A DNA stretch of 64,000 nt, taken from contig JAMKCF010000020.1 in the NCBI GenBank assembly GCA_023634235.1, forward strand, positions 10,602,001 through 10,666,000, in the 5' to 3' direction. Origin of the DNA: Pisaster brevispinus. Taxonomy: Eukaryota; Echinodermata; Asteroidea; Forcipulatida; Asteriidae. Numbering within the stretch: the first letter of the stretch is position 1; every line of letters begins with the position of its first letter. This document shows, piece after piece, positions 11,069-23,216 of the stretch. Made by a program: the position numbers and the translations under genes. The notes under the pieces were generated by a model. It saw only the letters and a program-made list of their open reading frames with translations, made no database searches and was not told where the DNA came from.

Positions 11069-11479
11069 AAATAAATAAACAAAAAAATAAATAAACAAAT
11101 ATAAATCAGCATTACGTTGACAAAAACCAATCTATGACCCTACCTTTAACAACTTTGAAATGAACAGAAAAAGACCATGACCAAAAAAAAGTTACTTTTG
11201 TCTCAGTCTCCCATGACTCTCTTACATGTCTTACCAGGTAATCTTTTGGTCCATCAGTATGGAATTGCCCACATGTATGTCAAAGGCTATGGACCAAAAC
11301 ATGATCTGTGGAAGCTCCGTGATCGTGTACCGTATGTTTTTATTGATAACGCAAACAACCGAAAGTGCCCTGCTTAAAATTGCCCTAAAAATTTCACTGT
11401 ACAATTAAGTTTACTGCTCTCCCCACATTTCTTTTCATCTTTAATGTATTTTTCCTCTTTTTTTTTTGTTTCTTTGCAG

Positions 11480-11611
11480 GAAAAAATGAAATTTACCCAT
11501 CACTGGAGAGAGGGTAACTTACCAGGTAATAGTCGCTGTGCTTTCTGCAAGAAATCCTGTGTCACTTCGGAATGCTTGGCTAGCATGAAGTGCGAGTGGT
11601 GCTGGACAACT
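11480..11611 (+). CDS. DGKQ: DGKQ exon c: most of C1 domain 3
   Basis: The 132-nt, phase 0-0 exon runs from Glu65 to Thr108 of the spliced product. It contains HWREGNLP and the CAFC and CEWC pairs; the ligands His71, Cys84, Cys87, Cys102 and Cys105 are all present. The HWREGNLP segment is diagnostic for DGK theta. The acceptor follows a long T run (11459-11470) and ends in GCAG; the donor is GTAAGA at 11612. Confidence 0.95.
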
Positions 11612-11647
11612 GTAAGAACATTTATAATTGATTGCCTTTTTTAACTT

Positions 11648-11822
11648 GGGTCCAATTTCATAGAGCTGCTTAAGCAGAAAATATTGCTTAACAATTTCCA
11701 GGATACCAGTCATAAATTGTACTTGCGGTATGCTAGTTTGGCTGGTAACTTTATTCTGGTAAGCATAGTTTTGTTGTGCTTAGCTACTTTTTGTGCTCAA
11801 GCACCTTTATGAAATTGGGCCC
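11648..11822. repeat. Family T inverted-repeat element
   Basis: Left end GGGTCCAATTTCATAGAGC, right end complement of the same (ATGAAATTGGGCCC). Internal landmarks are GGATACCAGTCA, GGCTGGTAAC and TGTTGTGCTTAGC. No coding capacity is visible in the 175 bp. Confidence 0.75.
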
Positions 11823-12135
11823 TGTTTGATTACTAACAAATGATACCATTTAAGTTGCATAGCCCGATGTTTGATGAAAGAAATGTATAAAAGATGATGC
11901 TGTCTTAAAATGAGAAAGATAGTATTAGCTGTTTGCAAACTGCTTACCAACCAAAAGGACCTATGGTATAAATGCACAAAATAGTCAGTGGCCTGATGTT
12001 TCGACCCTAGCAGAGTCAATCTCGAAGGCTAAATGACAAAACTACAAACATAAACAGGTACACTGGTGTAACAAAAGCAGTCAAGTGGAAACAGATGATA
12101 GAGATGAAAGCACACAGAGAAAGCAGGAGGATGAA

Positions 12136-12214
12136 CAAAGAGGAGGGTAACCCCCCCCCCCCCCCCAAAAAAAAAAAAACCTCCCCCAAAAAACTTTTGT
12201 TACCCTCCTCTTTG
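12136..12214. repeat. 16-bp perfect inverted repeat flanking poly-C/poly-A
   Basis: CAAAGAGGAGGGTAAC at 12136-12151 is perfectly complementary to GTTACCCTCCTCTTTG at 12199-12214. The spacer is a C run, an A run and a short C/A run. It could form a hairpin. Confidence 0.8.
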
Positions 12215-14549
12215 GAGGAAAACAAATAAATAACAAAATTAAATCTAGCAAATATCAAGACTTTTCAAACCAAAAATTTTCAGACAAAATTTGTTCATGA
12301 TAACCTGTGAAATGCGCTCGGCGTAAGCGGGGAAGTCACTGCTGATTCTTTGTGTACGGTAAGTGGGCAATGAAATTGGGCCCCGGCTAAGAGAGTCATT
12401 TGCTGAAAATCAATGTAAATGTGAAAATTAATTTTCATCCTATCCATTTGTTAATGTCTCTTCAATATGTCTTGACTTTATCCAACTTATTCATGGTGGT
12501 GAGAGTGAATCCCACTGTACCCCCCCCCCCAAACATCTCTGCTTTGATTAATGAGAACACCCTGTATGCCATGGAGTCTGATTTAATTAAAGAATGACTT
12601 GTAGAATCCATGCGCTGTCATGATCTGCCCTCAAGTTATCTTGTGAATCATTGTCACAGTGTAGATAAAATTGTGCCTTTATTATTTGATTCAGTCCTTA
12701 ATTCAACTTACCCTTTACAAACTTAATGGAACAGTCTAGTTAGCATACCATGAACTACTTTAGGTACACCAGCTAATCGGGTCATGGATTGTCAAATGCA
12801 CTACTATACACTGTGGTATGTTCCTTTTGTTGAAGCTATCCTTTGTTGCACACATGGAGGTACTTTGGTCATATACTGTACAGTTATTTAAACCTTTTTA
12901 GTTGGGGTTTCATTGGGCTTAATGTAGCAGTAATGGAGTATAGATGTGACAACAAAGTTGGAGCCTAAACAATCAGCCACATAACTCAGATTGTATGCAT
13001 CCTCTTAGCTTAGGAGTTGTTAAAATAGTAGAAGAATAATAGGAATATTTAGTAAGGGTGTGGTTGAATACAAAGAGAGTGAGTGAAAAAGGGACCAGTG
13101 TGGAAAGCATTGAGGGAGTTAGGAGCATGTGAATTCAGTTGACATCCAAATCTGAGAGTGAGAGGGTGTGTGTGTGTGTGAGGCACTGCTCTATCCACCA
13201 ACCGGTACATGTTTCTTCAAGCAGATTTGTGCATCAGTTGGCATAAAACTAAATGCCAAAGCCAAAGCTCAGTGGACTTAGCCACTGGGGCAAATCGTTA
13301 AAAAGCTTGACTGCGGTATTCAGGCCGCCCACCACATGTAGGAGGAGGGCAAGCAGACCCAACCAGCACAACACACAAGAGTACAGCGCATTTGATACCT
13401 ACATGTATGGCCTTTGGTATGGGTTAGAGTATTGACGGTGAATTGGTGAATTGAAATATTGAGAAACGAGAAATGACTGTTGGATGGGGCGACTGAAGCC
13501 AATGCAAAGACAGAGGGGCCAGAGAGAGAGAGAGAGAGAGAGATATCCTTAACACAGTGGCTTAAACTAAACCCAAGCCGTCATCATTGACGGCTAAACC
13601 CGAGTATCAGTTAAAAAAAAAAGTATGTTTCACCAAAAGAACTGTTAATGATTTCTCTGTTTTTTTCCCCGGAAATCCCCCCTTTTTTTACCCCCCCCCC
13701 TTTAAAAAAATAAATAGAAAAATATCAAATTAAGAGCAAATTCATAAAAACATGAAGATAAAACTAAATAGAACACCGCAGATTGCAGAGTAGGATTTGC
13801 CCTCGCAAGCTTTTGTGCTTTGCGCTCACAGTTCAGTTTTTTTTTCTACAGCCTAATTATGAAACGGATGGAAAATACATCAAAACTTAGTAGTATTTAA
13901 AGACAGCCACTGATATGTGAAGCCAAAAGTGTTTATTGTTAACGTATAATTCCACAGAAACAGAACTGTAAAATAAACTATTAGTTTATCAAATAAGGTG
14001 AAAGTTACGCTGCAGTTGAACAAGGAAAAGAGATCTCAGACGACATGATTTCATAAGAAGCCTCTTGAATTCAGACAAAGAAACAATCTATAACATATCA
14101 TTTGACTGAATCTTGTTTTCATCTAAATGCCTGTGAATAGTTGCGAGTGTGACGTAAAATTTGTACAGTTTCAGGGAATAAGAAAACTAAGAGGATTTTG
14201 GTTTTACTTGGGACTTATTTCTGTCTGAACTTGGTTCTAACAATCATACTGCATGATGTCCAGGTAGATACCCGGGTCCAATTTCATGGCTCTGCTAACT
14301 GCTGAAATATGACCAATATAGTTATGTGCTTTACAAGATACTGTACTGGTAAGCTCAGAATTCCGCGGTAAGCGTAGCTGTGAAATTGTGTCTTGTTGAA
14401 TCCTCTTACAGTTTGTGCTTACCAATGAAATTAGGCCATTGTCAGTCAAAGACCACTTGTTGTGACCAAACTTATACATGAAATAACAAACCTGTGAAAA
14501 TTCAAGACCAATCAGTCATCGGAGTCTTAAGAAAATAATGTAAAAACAC

Positions 14550-14730
14550 CATTATATGTATTCACTGTTTGCAAACGACGAGTTTTGGTCACGTGGGATC
14601 AAAACAAATTGTTTTACTTATTTCACAAAAACTATATAGCATTTCAAGCAAAAATATCTAAAGGGCAATTTTCCACCATATTTATTTCTATACCATGTTA
14701 GTTATGTGCAAGTCTGTGAACAGTTATATT
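14550..14730 (+). repeat. Dispersed repeat, copy 1 (paired with 24340-24510)
   Basis: Shares in order with the second copy: TTCACTGTTT-CAAAC, GAGTTTTGGTC, GATCAAAAC, TGTTTTACT, CAAAAACTATA, TTTTCCA, and TTAGTTATGTGCA followed by TCTGTGAAC. The copies are clearly diverged. Confidence 0.6.
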
Positions 14731-14838
14731 TTCAATTTTACCAATGTCGTGCATGGCCTTCAAGTTCTTGCAGATACATTTTTTTTCCAGAGAATTTCGA
14801 ATAAATAATTTGTTTATTATTTTGGTGATTTATTGCAG

Positions 14839-14977
14839 GCTCACACAGGGTGTTATAAAAGTCTGTCGACAGAATGCAATCTGGGACCGATTCGTGACCT
14901 GACATTACCCCCATGGGCAATATCCATGCCTGTCTCCAACGCAGAGGTCAAAGGGGACGTCACGGCCAAAGGTCAAG
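14839..14977 (+). CDS. DGKQ: DGKQ exon d: end of C1 domain 3 and linker
   Basis: The 139-nt exon starts at phase 0 and ends phase 1. Its first codons give AHTGC, supplying His110 and Cys113, then Cys121, which completes C1-3 as HX12CX2CX14CX2CX4HX2CX7C. Next come IRDLTLPPW, matching the LVLPP stretch after C1-3 in vertebrate DGKQ, and a polar linker. Donor GTGAGT at 14978. Confidence 0.95.
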
Positions 14978-15410
14978 GTGAGTCTGGCCATCTCATTGGT
15001 CCATTTTAAATCATGCTTTACCTTTGAATGGTGAAATTCTAATTTCTCCTAAGATTCATTCCAAGTCAGCCTGCGACAGGGGGTGAGTTCCAGGAACGTG
15101 ATCGGAGGATTTTTGATAGCTGATAGATGATTGGTCCAATCTTTGTGCTTGGTGTCATGCTATTGGTCCATTTTACTTTGAGCAGATTGTTATAGTTGGT
15201 GATTGGATTTCTTTTAAAAGTGATATGCAAATTGGATGTGTGATTTGTGCGTTTGAATTTGCATGAAATCCCAAATCTAAATATTTGTGCAAAATATTGA
15301 CAGTTGTGGCAATTTACAGTCAACATGACGACCTTAAAAAGTTAAAACCTCATTATGTGAAGACCTTTATTATGTTGAGGCCATCCATACTTTTTCTCTC
15401 ATTTGATGGA

Positions 15411-15552
15411 ACTGAGGCTGTATCTGAATCTACGGCTACGGCTGTAACTGTTGCTAAGTGTGTTGCTAAGGATGTCATATTGCTTCAACACAAGATGACA
15501 CGCGATCCAGCCATAGCCGTGGTCGTAGCCGCCAATGCGGACACGGCCTGAA
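15411..15552. repeat. Short inverted-repeat (MITE-like) element
   Basis: The left end (GAGGCTGTATCTGAATCTAC, then GGCTACGGCTGT) is roughly complementary to the right end (CATAGCCGTGGTCGTAGCC ... GCGGACACGGCCT). The centre is unrelated. No coding potential. Confidence 0.6.
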
Positions 15553-16044
15553 GCTTGAGGGACAAAACAATCTGGCCCTTTGTTGTACAATAAGTATCAT
15601 TATTCCAGGTCAATATAACAAATCAGGAACCAGACAAAGATAATGGCAGCAAAATAAAGGTCATCATAATCTAGTGCAGTATTTGACATTTTCCCCAGAA
15701 GAGTCCTCCATTATTCTTGAACTGGATGCCTTTGATAATACTTTTTAGTAATGTCAGTCTTAAAGTACATGTACATGTTTCCCGTAGTATTTTCTTTTTA
15801 AAGGCCCTAATTTATAGAGTAAAAAACATGCTTAGCCAATTTAGACACTAAGCAGATATTAGCAGGGAATCAGCCAAGGGTACCATACATAGCTTGATAT
15901 GTTGGCCGGTATCCTAACTCTGCAAAGCAATATGTTTCCGTGCAGGTTGGTTACCCCCTGATTGTTACTGTACGTTTTCACATTCCTTCGAATTCACTGA
16001 TCATCTCAAATCTTAATCTGAGGTTCTTTATCATTTGAAACCTT

Positions 16045-16245
16045 GATCTATATGATTTGGTTTTACCCATACAATGATATGTGTAAAGCACTGTATACTC
16101 AGTACTTTCCCGAGTCCTGTGAACAAATCCACAGGCATATTAGTCGGGTGGGATTCAAACCCACTACCTTTTGCCATTCTAGAGCAGATGTCTTACCACT
16201 AGAGATTGCCAGGTGGCTAGAGGCAGCTCGAATCCTCTATTTTAG
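16045..16245 (-). repeat. SINE B copy (minus strand)
   Basis: Tail TTTACCCATACAATGATATG and CTCAGTACTTTCCCGAGTCC, then GGTGGGATTCAAACCCACTA (B box complement) and TCTTACCACTAGAGATTGCC (A box complement). Same order as at 21890, 32240 and 38185. Confidence 0.7.
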
Positions 16246-16534
16246 CAGCGGGTACCGCAACAATTTCACAGATGATAAATGACACTTTCAGCATTTTAAG
16301 TTTCCGAAATATGCAAATAAATCAAAGTACTGTGCCCGATTTCACAGATCTGGTTACCATTTAAGCGAATAATTTGCACTTATGCTTGCAGAGAAATGCA
16401 CACTTGCATGTAATGTAAGCGTATTTCACAGCAGTTGTGGATCCATGAATTTAACCTGGGGTAGGTAACTCCCCCCCCCCCCCAACAAAAAAGGCTTACT
16501 TCATGGTCACAATGATTATGAGTATGATGCAAGC

Positions 16535-16565
<31 letters not shown>

Positions 16566-16690
16566 CACACAAACAAAAACAAAACAGGGATGGGTCTGAA
16601 CACCTTGGAATCACCCTCGGCCCCGTTAATAATTCTTTGGTTACACAGCTAGTGAAGAAACCTCTGTAAGCTGAAACTGGTGACTGTAAG

Positions 16691-17022
16691 GCCCCAGTTT
16701 CATAGAGCTGCTTAAACAGGCAATTCCTCCTCCTAAGCAAAAATAAGCAGGAAACCAGTTGCACATGGTACATGTGATGTTGTATTTTGGCTGGTGAACT
16801 TTTCCTGGTAAGCACATTGCTGATTGATTTCTGTATGAAATTGGGTCCACAAAGAGCTGTCGAAGCACAAGAAATGTTTAAGCACGAACAAAAATATACT
16901 GACCAAAAAACAAAAAACAATTTCTTGTGTACCAACTGTAATTTGTATCCTGCCCATTATTTCTTAGCAGAATATTGTTAAGCAATATTACCCGCTGAAG
17001 TAGCTCTCCGAAATTTGGCTCT
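16691..17022. repeat. Two adjacent family T elements
   Basis: 16691-16848 runs from GCCCCAGTTTCATAGAGCTG to ATGAAATTGGGTCC. 16849-17022 is a second, more diverged copy in the other orientation (GAGCTGTCGAAGCAC ... GTAGCTCTCCGAAATTTGG). Confidence 0.65.
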
Positions 17023-17514
17023 GGTTTTTCTAAGAATAAAATGTTCCTAATTAGGTTTCAGCCACAAGTAAAACTAGGAGGACAAGAAGCTTGATGAAAA
17101 ACGTAGAGGCTCGCCATTTTCTTGCCTCCTCCTCCCCCCCCCCCCCCCCAACCCTCGACACTTGGCACAATATTCGCAGCATCAGGCCGACGAATCCGTC
17201 AATTATCCCTGCTAATATATTCTCGCTGTCAGCTTTGCCCGGTTCTCTGCCCTGCTACAGTATAAATAGCCTGATCCCCACGGGAACCGGTCTTGCTAAT
17301 AAAATTAAAATACATTACCCCATATTCATGGGCAGACTCTAAAGGGACAGAGTGCAAAGGTGAAATGGGAAGAGGCAGGGGCCGGTACATAAATATGAGA
17401 AAAAGGGGGAGGTCTTTAGGTGTTGTGGATAAAAATGTAGTTTCATTATCTATTTTTTGGCAGAGCACATTCATTCATTTATCAAAAATGTGTTCATTAT
17501 AAAAGGTTTGGAAT

Positions 17515-17650
17515 TTCATGTTTGAGAGGGCCAGGCCATTTTTATTTTGCAAAGGGCAGGTCCACTGGAAAATCTTATCTATGGGGGAACTTTTGAAGGG
17601 GCACCAAGGCCAAGACCAGGTGTAACAGAGGCCTTGGTCTTTGTGGCTTC
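17515..17650 (-). repeat. Family G dispersed repeat copy
   Basis: Contains GGCCAGGCCATTTTTATTTT, GCAAAGGGCAGGTCCA, GGAAAATCTTATCTATGGG and AAGGGGCACCAAGGCCAAGA, collinear with 1255-1390 and the complement of 40100-40250. Confidence 0.6.
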
Positions 17651-19714
17651 CTTGTAATTCCAAGCTTCTATAAGACATTTTCACATTTCAACAAATTAAG
17701 CACTTTCTTGGAGGATATTGTCACTGACTAGCTAAGGAAAGATTTTTGAAATTGTGGCGTTTGGAAAAAATGTGGCCACGCATCTTCTTAGAGGCTGTGA
17801 CGATTTCATCATTTGCTCTGTTTTAGTGTGTAGTAGAAAATTGTGTTGTTTCTAACCAAGCATATCCGAGGCAACTTGCTTTTTTTTGGTTTGCTTTTAG
17901 AAATACGTTGCTCGTGAGATATTACAGGCATGATATTCTTTTCAACTTTAATCTGATTTCCGATTGTTTTGGGCCTCATGAAAAATCAGCAAAATTGTTA
18001 TTAAATAGCCCGCAAAGGAGTTGATCAAATCCTATAGATGTACCATGTGTAGGTCAGCCCTTGTACTCAACAGAATGTTCTACTTTTTTTCCTAGGGTCA
18101 AATATCATGCCTAGTGGGCCGCTATATATGTAAAAAAATTTCCATACTTCTGTTTCTTGCTTTAATTTATCTGTAGACTACTGTAATATCAATCGTCAGA
18201 ACAGTTTTTTGAATGGACATGATGGAAGATTCTGTTTCTTTACGTGGTGCTTAAAACATTGTGTGTGACAGTTTTGTATTCAGACCATGTTACATTGTAA
18301 CCTCTGTGCAATAATGACCGTCTGAAAAGCACTGCTGCACCATTCCCTTTAACACAGTAGACAAAAAGGACAGAAAATTGCTTACAACGTCGTCGAGAAA
18401 TGATGGACCGTACTGAATAGATAGGGAGAGATCAAACTGACAAGAAAAGTAGAGTGAGCGACAATGCCTGTAATAAAGAAGGATGGAGGAAGTTTTAGCG
18501 CGGAGGGATGCGAGCGCATGTATGAACTAGTTACTGGTGGGACAAAGCCCGAGTGATGGAGTAGACCAGATACACAAAGAGATGAAGGACGAGACAAGAA
18601 CATCAAGTGTAGCGAATGACAGTAACTGAAAGCGACTGGAATATATGCATGCATTTAAGTGATAAGAAGTAAATGTACATCGTTGGTTTTTTGGGGGAGA
18701 GGAAGTTGTTTCTCTATCCTTTACTGTTGTCATGACGTCATACAGAGATTACCGGCTGCGATCTGAGTATACACTCGCACGCACTTACGATCATGTTTGT
18801 CGACCCCCGAAATCAAGGACTTAACTCTTTGTTCTCCGAATGTTTGGGCTTAGTTTTATTTTTTAGCGATATTCCCATTGGTTTTGTACATGATAGCAAA
18901 GCGAGGACATCCCGGCGCTGTCAAAACACCCAGATCCCTCTTGTAAAGTCCTCAGTTTCAACGTGTAGACATTCTCACACACTGAGAACCTTACAGAGCA
19001 GGTTGATTGGGTCTTGCTATTCCCCTTTTTCCTGAATTGTTATTTTTGTCACATGATCAAAGCAAATAAATGCCACATCGGTAGTTCATTTCCCGCTGTG
19101 AATAAAATTCTGTTTTTTTCCCCCCAGCAAATTTTCCAAAACCTACTTTAAATTGTTTGCACTTCTCGGGCAAGGTTAAGGAGTGCCAGTGAGAGTGACT
19201 ACACTCACACTCCTTTTAAAATGAAGGTCTGCAAAACAATTGTTAATAGGCCTATAGATTTATTCATTTATTTTTTTAAATTGATAAATTTAGGATTCAT
19301 TCTTTTCCTAGAGCTGCCTTGTAAATGTGTGGGACACATACATGTGTGTGTGTTTTGTTAAAACAAATTAGGTTTCTTCGTTTTGAAATGATTCATAGAA
19401 CCAGGTTTTTCTACCCTGATGTTTCGACTTCTTTAAAATGCAGTTCTGCTGTGCCTTTCTATACAAAATTCAAATGGAATTTATGAGCTAATCACAAATG
19501 TAATTTTTAAAAAGTAATTGATGGTTGTCAATGTTTCATGTGCTGTGTTGTGTTTGCTCTTTTTGAATCACTCAATTCAGCCATTTGATTGCAATGTGAT
19601 TTTCAATAAGCCCTTAATGAAAGAATGAATGAATGATGGTTTTATACACATGTACAGGCCGGAAGATAAACCAGGCAAAAATTTATATTAATTTTCCCCC
19701 TGAGGTATGCTTTT

Positions 19715-19870
19715 CAAAATTCCAGCAACTTAAGGGGCCATTTAGACTTATCAATGTTTTTAAAATTCATATTTTTGTTAAACCACCCACCCTAGTTTTC
19801 AAGTTTTCTTTTCAAAAAAATTGTTCATTTAAATTTATTTCTATTTTCTTCTTTTTTTCTTTGAAACACT
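19715..19870 (+). repeat. Direct repeat copy 1 (paired with 20565-20725)
   Basis: AGCAACTTAAGGGGCCATTT, CTTATCAATGTTTTTAAAAT, CCACCCTAGTTTTCAAGTTT and ACACTCACCC occur in the same order in the second copy about 850 bp on. Confidence 0.7.
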
Positions 19871-20564
19871 CACCCACATATTCAAGGAAAAAAATTAGAG
19901 AAAAATGTAAAAAATTAGATAACTGTGAAATACTATTGAATCTGATGTTCATACATTGTTTTATATACGCTTAACTTGTCAGTATTGCTACATACCTTTA
20001 ATTTTCACCATGTCGTTTAGATGATTTTTTTTTTAATCCTCAAAAATTCCCTACAGTACAGACCTCATGCTTTAATTATAATCATACAAATTTTGAAAAT
20101 CACCATCTGTTTATGACCAAACGTAGTCCGAGACACTGGAAAAAAAGAAGATAATTTAAGAAAAGCATCCATTGCAAGATACTTAGGTTATCAAAGTATT
20201 ACCGGGATGTAACTAAAAGCACATTCAAGAGAGATTTTTACACTGCCAAAAAAACAAGTGGATCAACACAATATATAGAGTCGGTCATTAGCAATGCCAA
20301 ACAAATGTGTTTTAAGCGTGCTTTTGAAAAAGACCAGAGGTTCCAGAGACCAGAATATCCTTTCCATAATTTCCTACAATTCGTAAAAAAAAAGAAAAAA
20401 AAGTTCTACAGTTTCAATTTTTTTGATTTGATTTTAGAAACATGATTTATTTTTTATGAATTATGCTACATCTTTGCCCTTTTTCCATTGATGTTATTTC
20501 TCTGCTTCCGATTTTTGCACCTCATGTGTTCTTACATTGTTCCAATCCGATGGAAATGGTTATC

Positions 20565-20725
20565 CAACAACTTAAGGGGCATTAAGACTTGTCAATGTTT
20601 TTTAAATTAATATTTTTGTTTGACTCATCCACCCTAATTTTGAAGTTCTTTCATTAAAATTGTTTTTTGATTGAAAATTAGGTTTTGTTTTTCAACTTTT
20701 GTTCCTCTAAACACTCACCCTCATG
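20565..20725 (+). repeat. Direct repeat copy 2 (paired with 19715-19870)
   Basis: Carries AACAACTTAAGGGGCATTAA, TTGTCAATGTTTTTTAAATT, CCACCCTAATTTTGAAGTTC and ACACTCACCC. It is diverged and AT-rich, with no coding content. Confidence 0.7.
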
Positions 20726-21284
20726 TCCGACAAAAAAAACCAACAAAACCTCAAAATGTGAACCGCCAATTACAGGAAAGGGAAAACAAAAATAAAAAAT
20801 ATTTAAATTTAGATACATACGTTTTAAGAGGTGAAATAAGAAAAGATAAATCAATAAACGAACAAATAAATAGATAAATACATATGTACACATATAGAAA
20901 ATACATTCCTACATAAAAATAAATGAATACATCATGAAGATCCAGATGCCTTTCCATTAATTCTGAAAACCTCTTTAATATTCCTCAAGTAACATAATTT
21001 ATACAATATTCATATTCATTTATTCTGCTCCCAAATTTCAAGTGTCAGTTTTTAAAGAAAAATCCGAATGAGTTTTTCTCCAATGACACTCAATATTCAC
21101 AAATGATATATGAATATATTAAAATCCAACCCATCCCCACTATTGTTTGCTCCAGCACCATCACTTCCCCCAACCACCTTGCTCTTGTAACCCCCCCCCC
21201 CCTGCTCCGACCTTATTGTTCTTCGTCTCATCATCAGATTTATCCTCTGTGTCGGCGGGCGGGCATGTGCAGTCGAAAGCGCAG

Positions 21285-21405
21285 GCGGCGTTCTATTTAT
21301 AGCCAGCCTTCACAATGGCATATTCCATTTCAGCCAGACCCTAACCTGATCCAAGCCAAGCCATCGACCTGTCCCCACTAGGGTACGGGGAGCGCTATTT
21401 ATAGC
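21285..21405. promoter_or_regulatory. Candidate regulatory site pair: two CTATTTATAG (MEF2-like) motifs
   Basis: The perfect MEF2-type word CTATTTATAG occurs in TTCTATTTATAGCC near 21292 and in GCGCTATTTATAGCC near 21393, about 100 bp apart, in an unusually GC-rich patch of an AT-rich intron. MEF2 sites of this form are known; that this is an enhancer is inference only. Confidence 0.25.
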
Positions 21406-21889
21406 CTCTCGTCATCTTGCTCATCATCGCTAGCCCAATCCTCCAGGTTGAGCGACGCAGACGCCGCGTATGCATTTTTTATACTTAGTAGCCAGGGCAT
21501 CCTGTAATATAATTTGGCAGTGCTGAGTGACTGACTGATTACACTCGGTTATGTGTTTTCCTACACAGTGCTATCAATATCGCTTATTATTTATTGATAT
21601 TTGTATTTATTGATAGTTGGCTTTCTCAGTATTTTTTATTCATAGTTCTGGTCATTTGCATTCATTTCCATGAAACATTTATGTGTCAGCTTTATATGCA
21701 TTTGAGAAAAATTGTGGAAGTAAACTAACGCCAAAATACAATTTTTCCATGCAGTGGAATGTTTTTTATTTAGACAGATATTCTTGACATAATTGCAGGG
21801 GAATTGTTTCATAATGTGTAAATTTTAAGCACATGAATCTTTAATGGATGTTAATTTGCATTTCGGGATAAGAATATTATTTGTGTTTT

Positions 21890-22075
21890 AACCATACACT
21901 GATGTATGTTAAGTACTGTATACTCGGTACTTTCCCAAGGCCTGTGAAAAAAAAACACCCACATGCTTATTATTTGGGCGGGGATTCAAACCCAAAACTT
22001 TTGTCATTCTAGAGCAGATGTCTGACCACTAGTCCACCGAGCTTGCCCGGTAGCTACAGGCAGTTTGAATCTTAT
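21890..22075 (-). repeat. SINE B copy (minus strand)
   Basis: TTTTAACCATACACTGATGT, GTATACTCGGTACTTTCCC, GGCGGGGATTCAAACCC and CTGACCACTAGTCCACCGAG appear in element order. Confidence 0.7.
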
Positions 22076-22667
22076 ATTTACAGTATGAATCTTGTTACTG
22101 ACCCAAGCATTTTAATCAAAATTATTATTTTTTTTTTAGTAAAACAAAATGTCAGTTCTCTTGAGAAATCTTTGCCGTTATTCAAGAAACTGGGGAGAGA
22201 AAATCCAAATGCTTTTTTTTGTGGCAAAGATTTACGTATAGAATTGTAAACATTGTCTTATTGATGATATTATGAGCAGGGGTTAGCTTTCCTTATTGAT
22301 GATGTCTAAGAAGGTTTTTCTTTTAGTGAGCGACAGTCGAGTTTCTATTTGACATTTTAAGCACTTAAAAATCTGCTCCTACATTTTAAAGTAGAATCTA
22401 AAAATGCAGCCCGGTGGCCTTTAACCACTTTCCTGTGATAAATAAGAAATGTATTTAGAACCAAATTGTTTGGTTTTACTAGAACCTCATGGTGTTGACC
22501 AGAAAATGGAATGAGATGTTTTATATCAAAAATCAAATGATTTATTGTTTTATAAAAAAAATAGAATGAAAATTTTTCTTATGTAAGAAAGGAGAATGAG
22601 ATATTTATAAATATATATAAACACAAAATTAAATTAGTAAAAAAAATAAAAAATATAAAATGTTATT

Positions 22668-22737
22668 CGGTTTTACCCATACACTGATGTGTGTTAAGCA
22701 CTGTATACTCAGTACTTTCCTGAGTCCTGCGAAAAAG
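22668..22737 (-). repeat. SINE B tail only
   Basis: GGTTTTACCCATACACTGAT, GTTAAGCACTGTATACTCAG and TACTTTCCTGAGTCCTG are present, but the tRNA-like head is missing, so this is a truncated copy. Confidence 0.6.
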
Positions 22738-23081
22738 GAAAAGGGAAAAACAAAAAGAATTTCTGGAAAGAGATAATTTATTGAGCCAAACCACCTGTAA
22801 GCCCAAAACACAAAATCACTTACATGTTATAAATTAAGAACAGCAACATATATTGGAATGTTATTTGTTCCTGTTGGAATACAAATTATGAAAATGAAAA
22901 GAACATTCAGGATATTGGCAAATGTACAAAAATAGAATCCGCTTTCAGCATCACTTACAACCAAGACACAAAATCACTTACATCTGTGTAAATAAACAGA
23001 TGTTTCGAATACAGAGAAAAAATTACTATGAATAGAACATACAACATTCAGAGGGAAAAATCAAGCACACCTAAAACAAAA

Positions 23082-23216
23082 TGGTGCTGAGCAAAAATAA
23101 GCTGGGAACCAGTCACAAACAAAATACATTACATGCTATTTTGGATGGTAACCTGTTTCTGCTCAGCAATATTTGTCTGTGCTAAGCTGACTTTTTTGCT
23201 TAACAGATTTATGAAT
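23082..23216. repeat. Family T element, diverged
   Basis: TGCTGAGCAAAAATAAGCTG, GGAACCAGTCACAAAC, GGATGGTAACC and CTTAACAGATTTATGAA are in family order, but the outer AATTTCATAGAGC ends have decayed. Confidence 0.5.

Larger units (their letters stand above)
3862..11479 (+). other. DGKQ intron, 7.6 kb
   Basis: Donor GTAAGT, acceptor TTTGCAG at 11473-11479. It contains family G fragments (3890-3990, 4100-4220, 4420-4520), a diverged dispersed-repeat pair (4880-5095 and 7000-7195), SINE A copies (5385-5505, 7800-8200), a SINE C interrupted by a LINE fragment (7205-7690), a group E SINE (9395-9615), a SINE C (9935-10175) and an inverted SINE A tail pair (10955-11068). The segments 5510-6990, 8200-9390 and 10180-10950 hold no feature I can name apart from short runs such as G runs near 5990 and 8992, and a fragment like the 61504 element end at 6470-6500. 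Confidence 0.85.
11612..14838 (+). other. DGKQ intron, 3.2 kb
   Basis: Donor GTAAGA, acceptor TTGCAG. It contains family T at 11648-11822, a 16-bp inverted repeat around poly-C/poly-A at 12136-12214, C runs near 12520 and 13691, a GT run near 13169-13181, a GA run at 13524-13542, a family T-like copy with GCTCTGC ends at 14273-14440 and a dispersed repeat at 14550-14730 paired with 24340-24510. Nothing recognisable lies in 12300-13150 or 13700-14230. Confidence 0.85.

Noticed and set aside
18380..18740. Possible conserved exon or regulatory block with several open frames on the minus strand
   Set aside because: No splice-consistent, domain-like peptide could be read, and no repeat partner was found.
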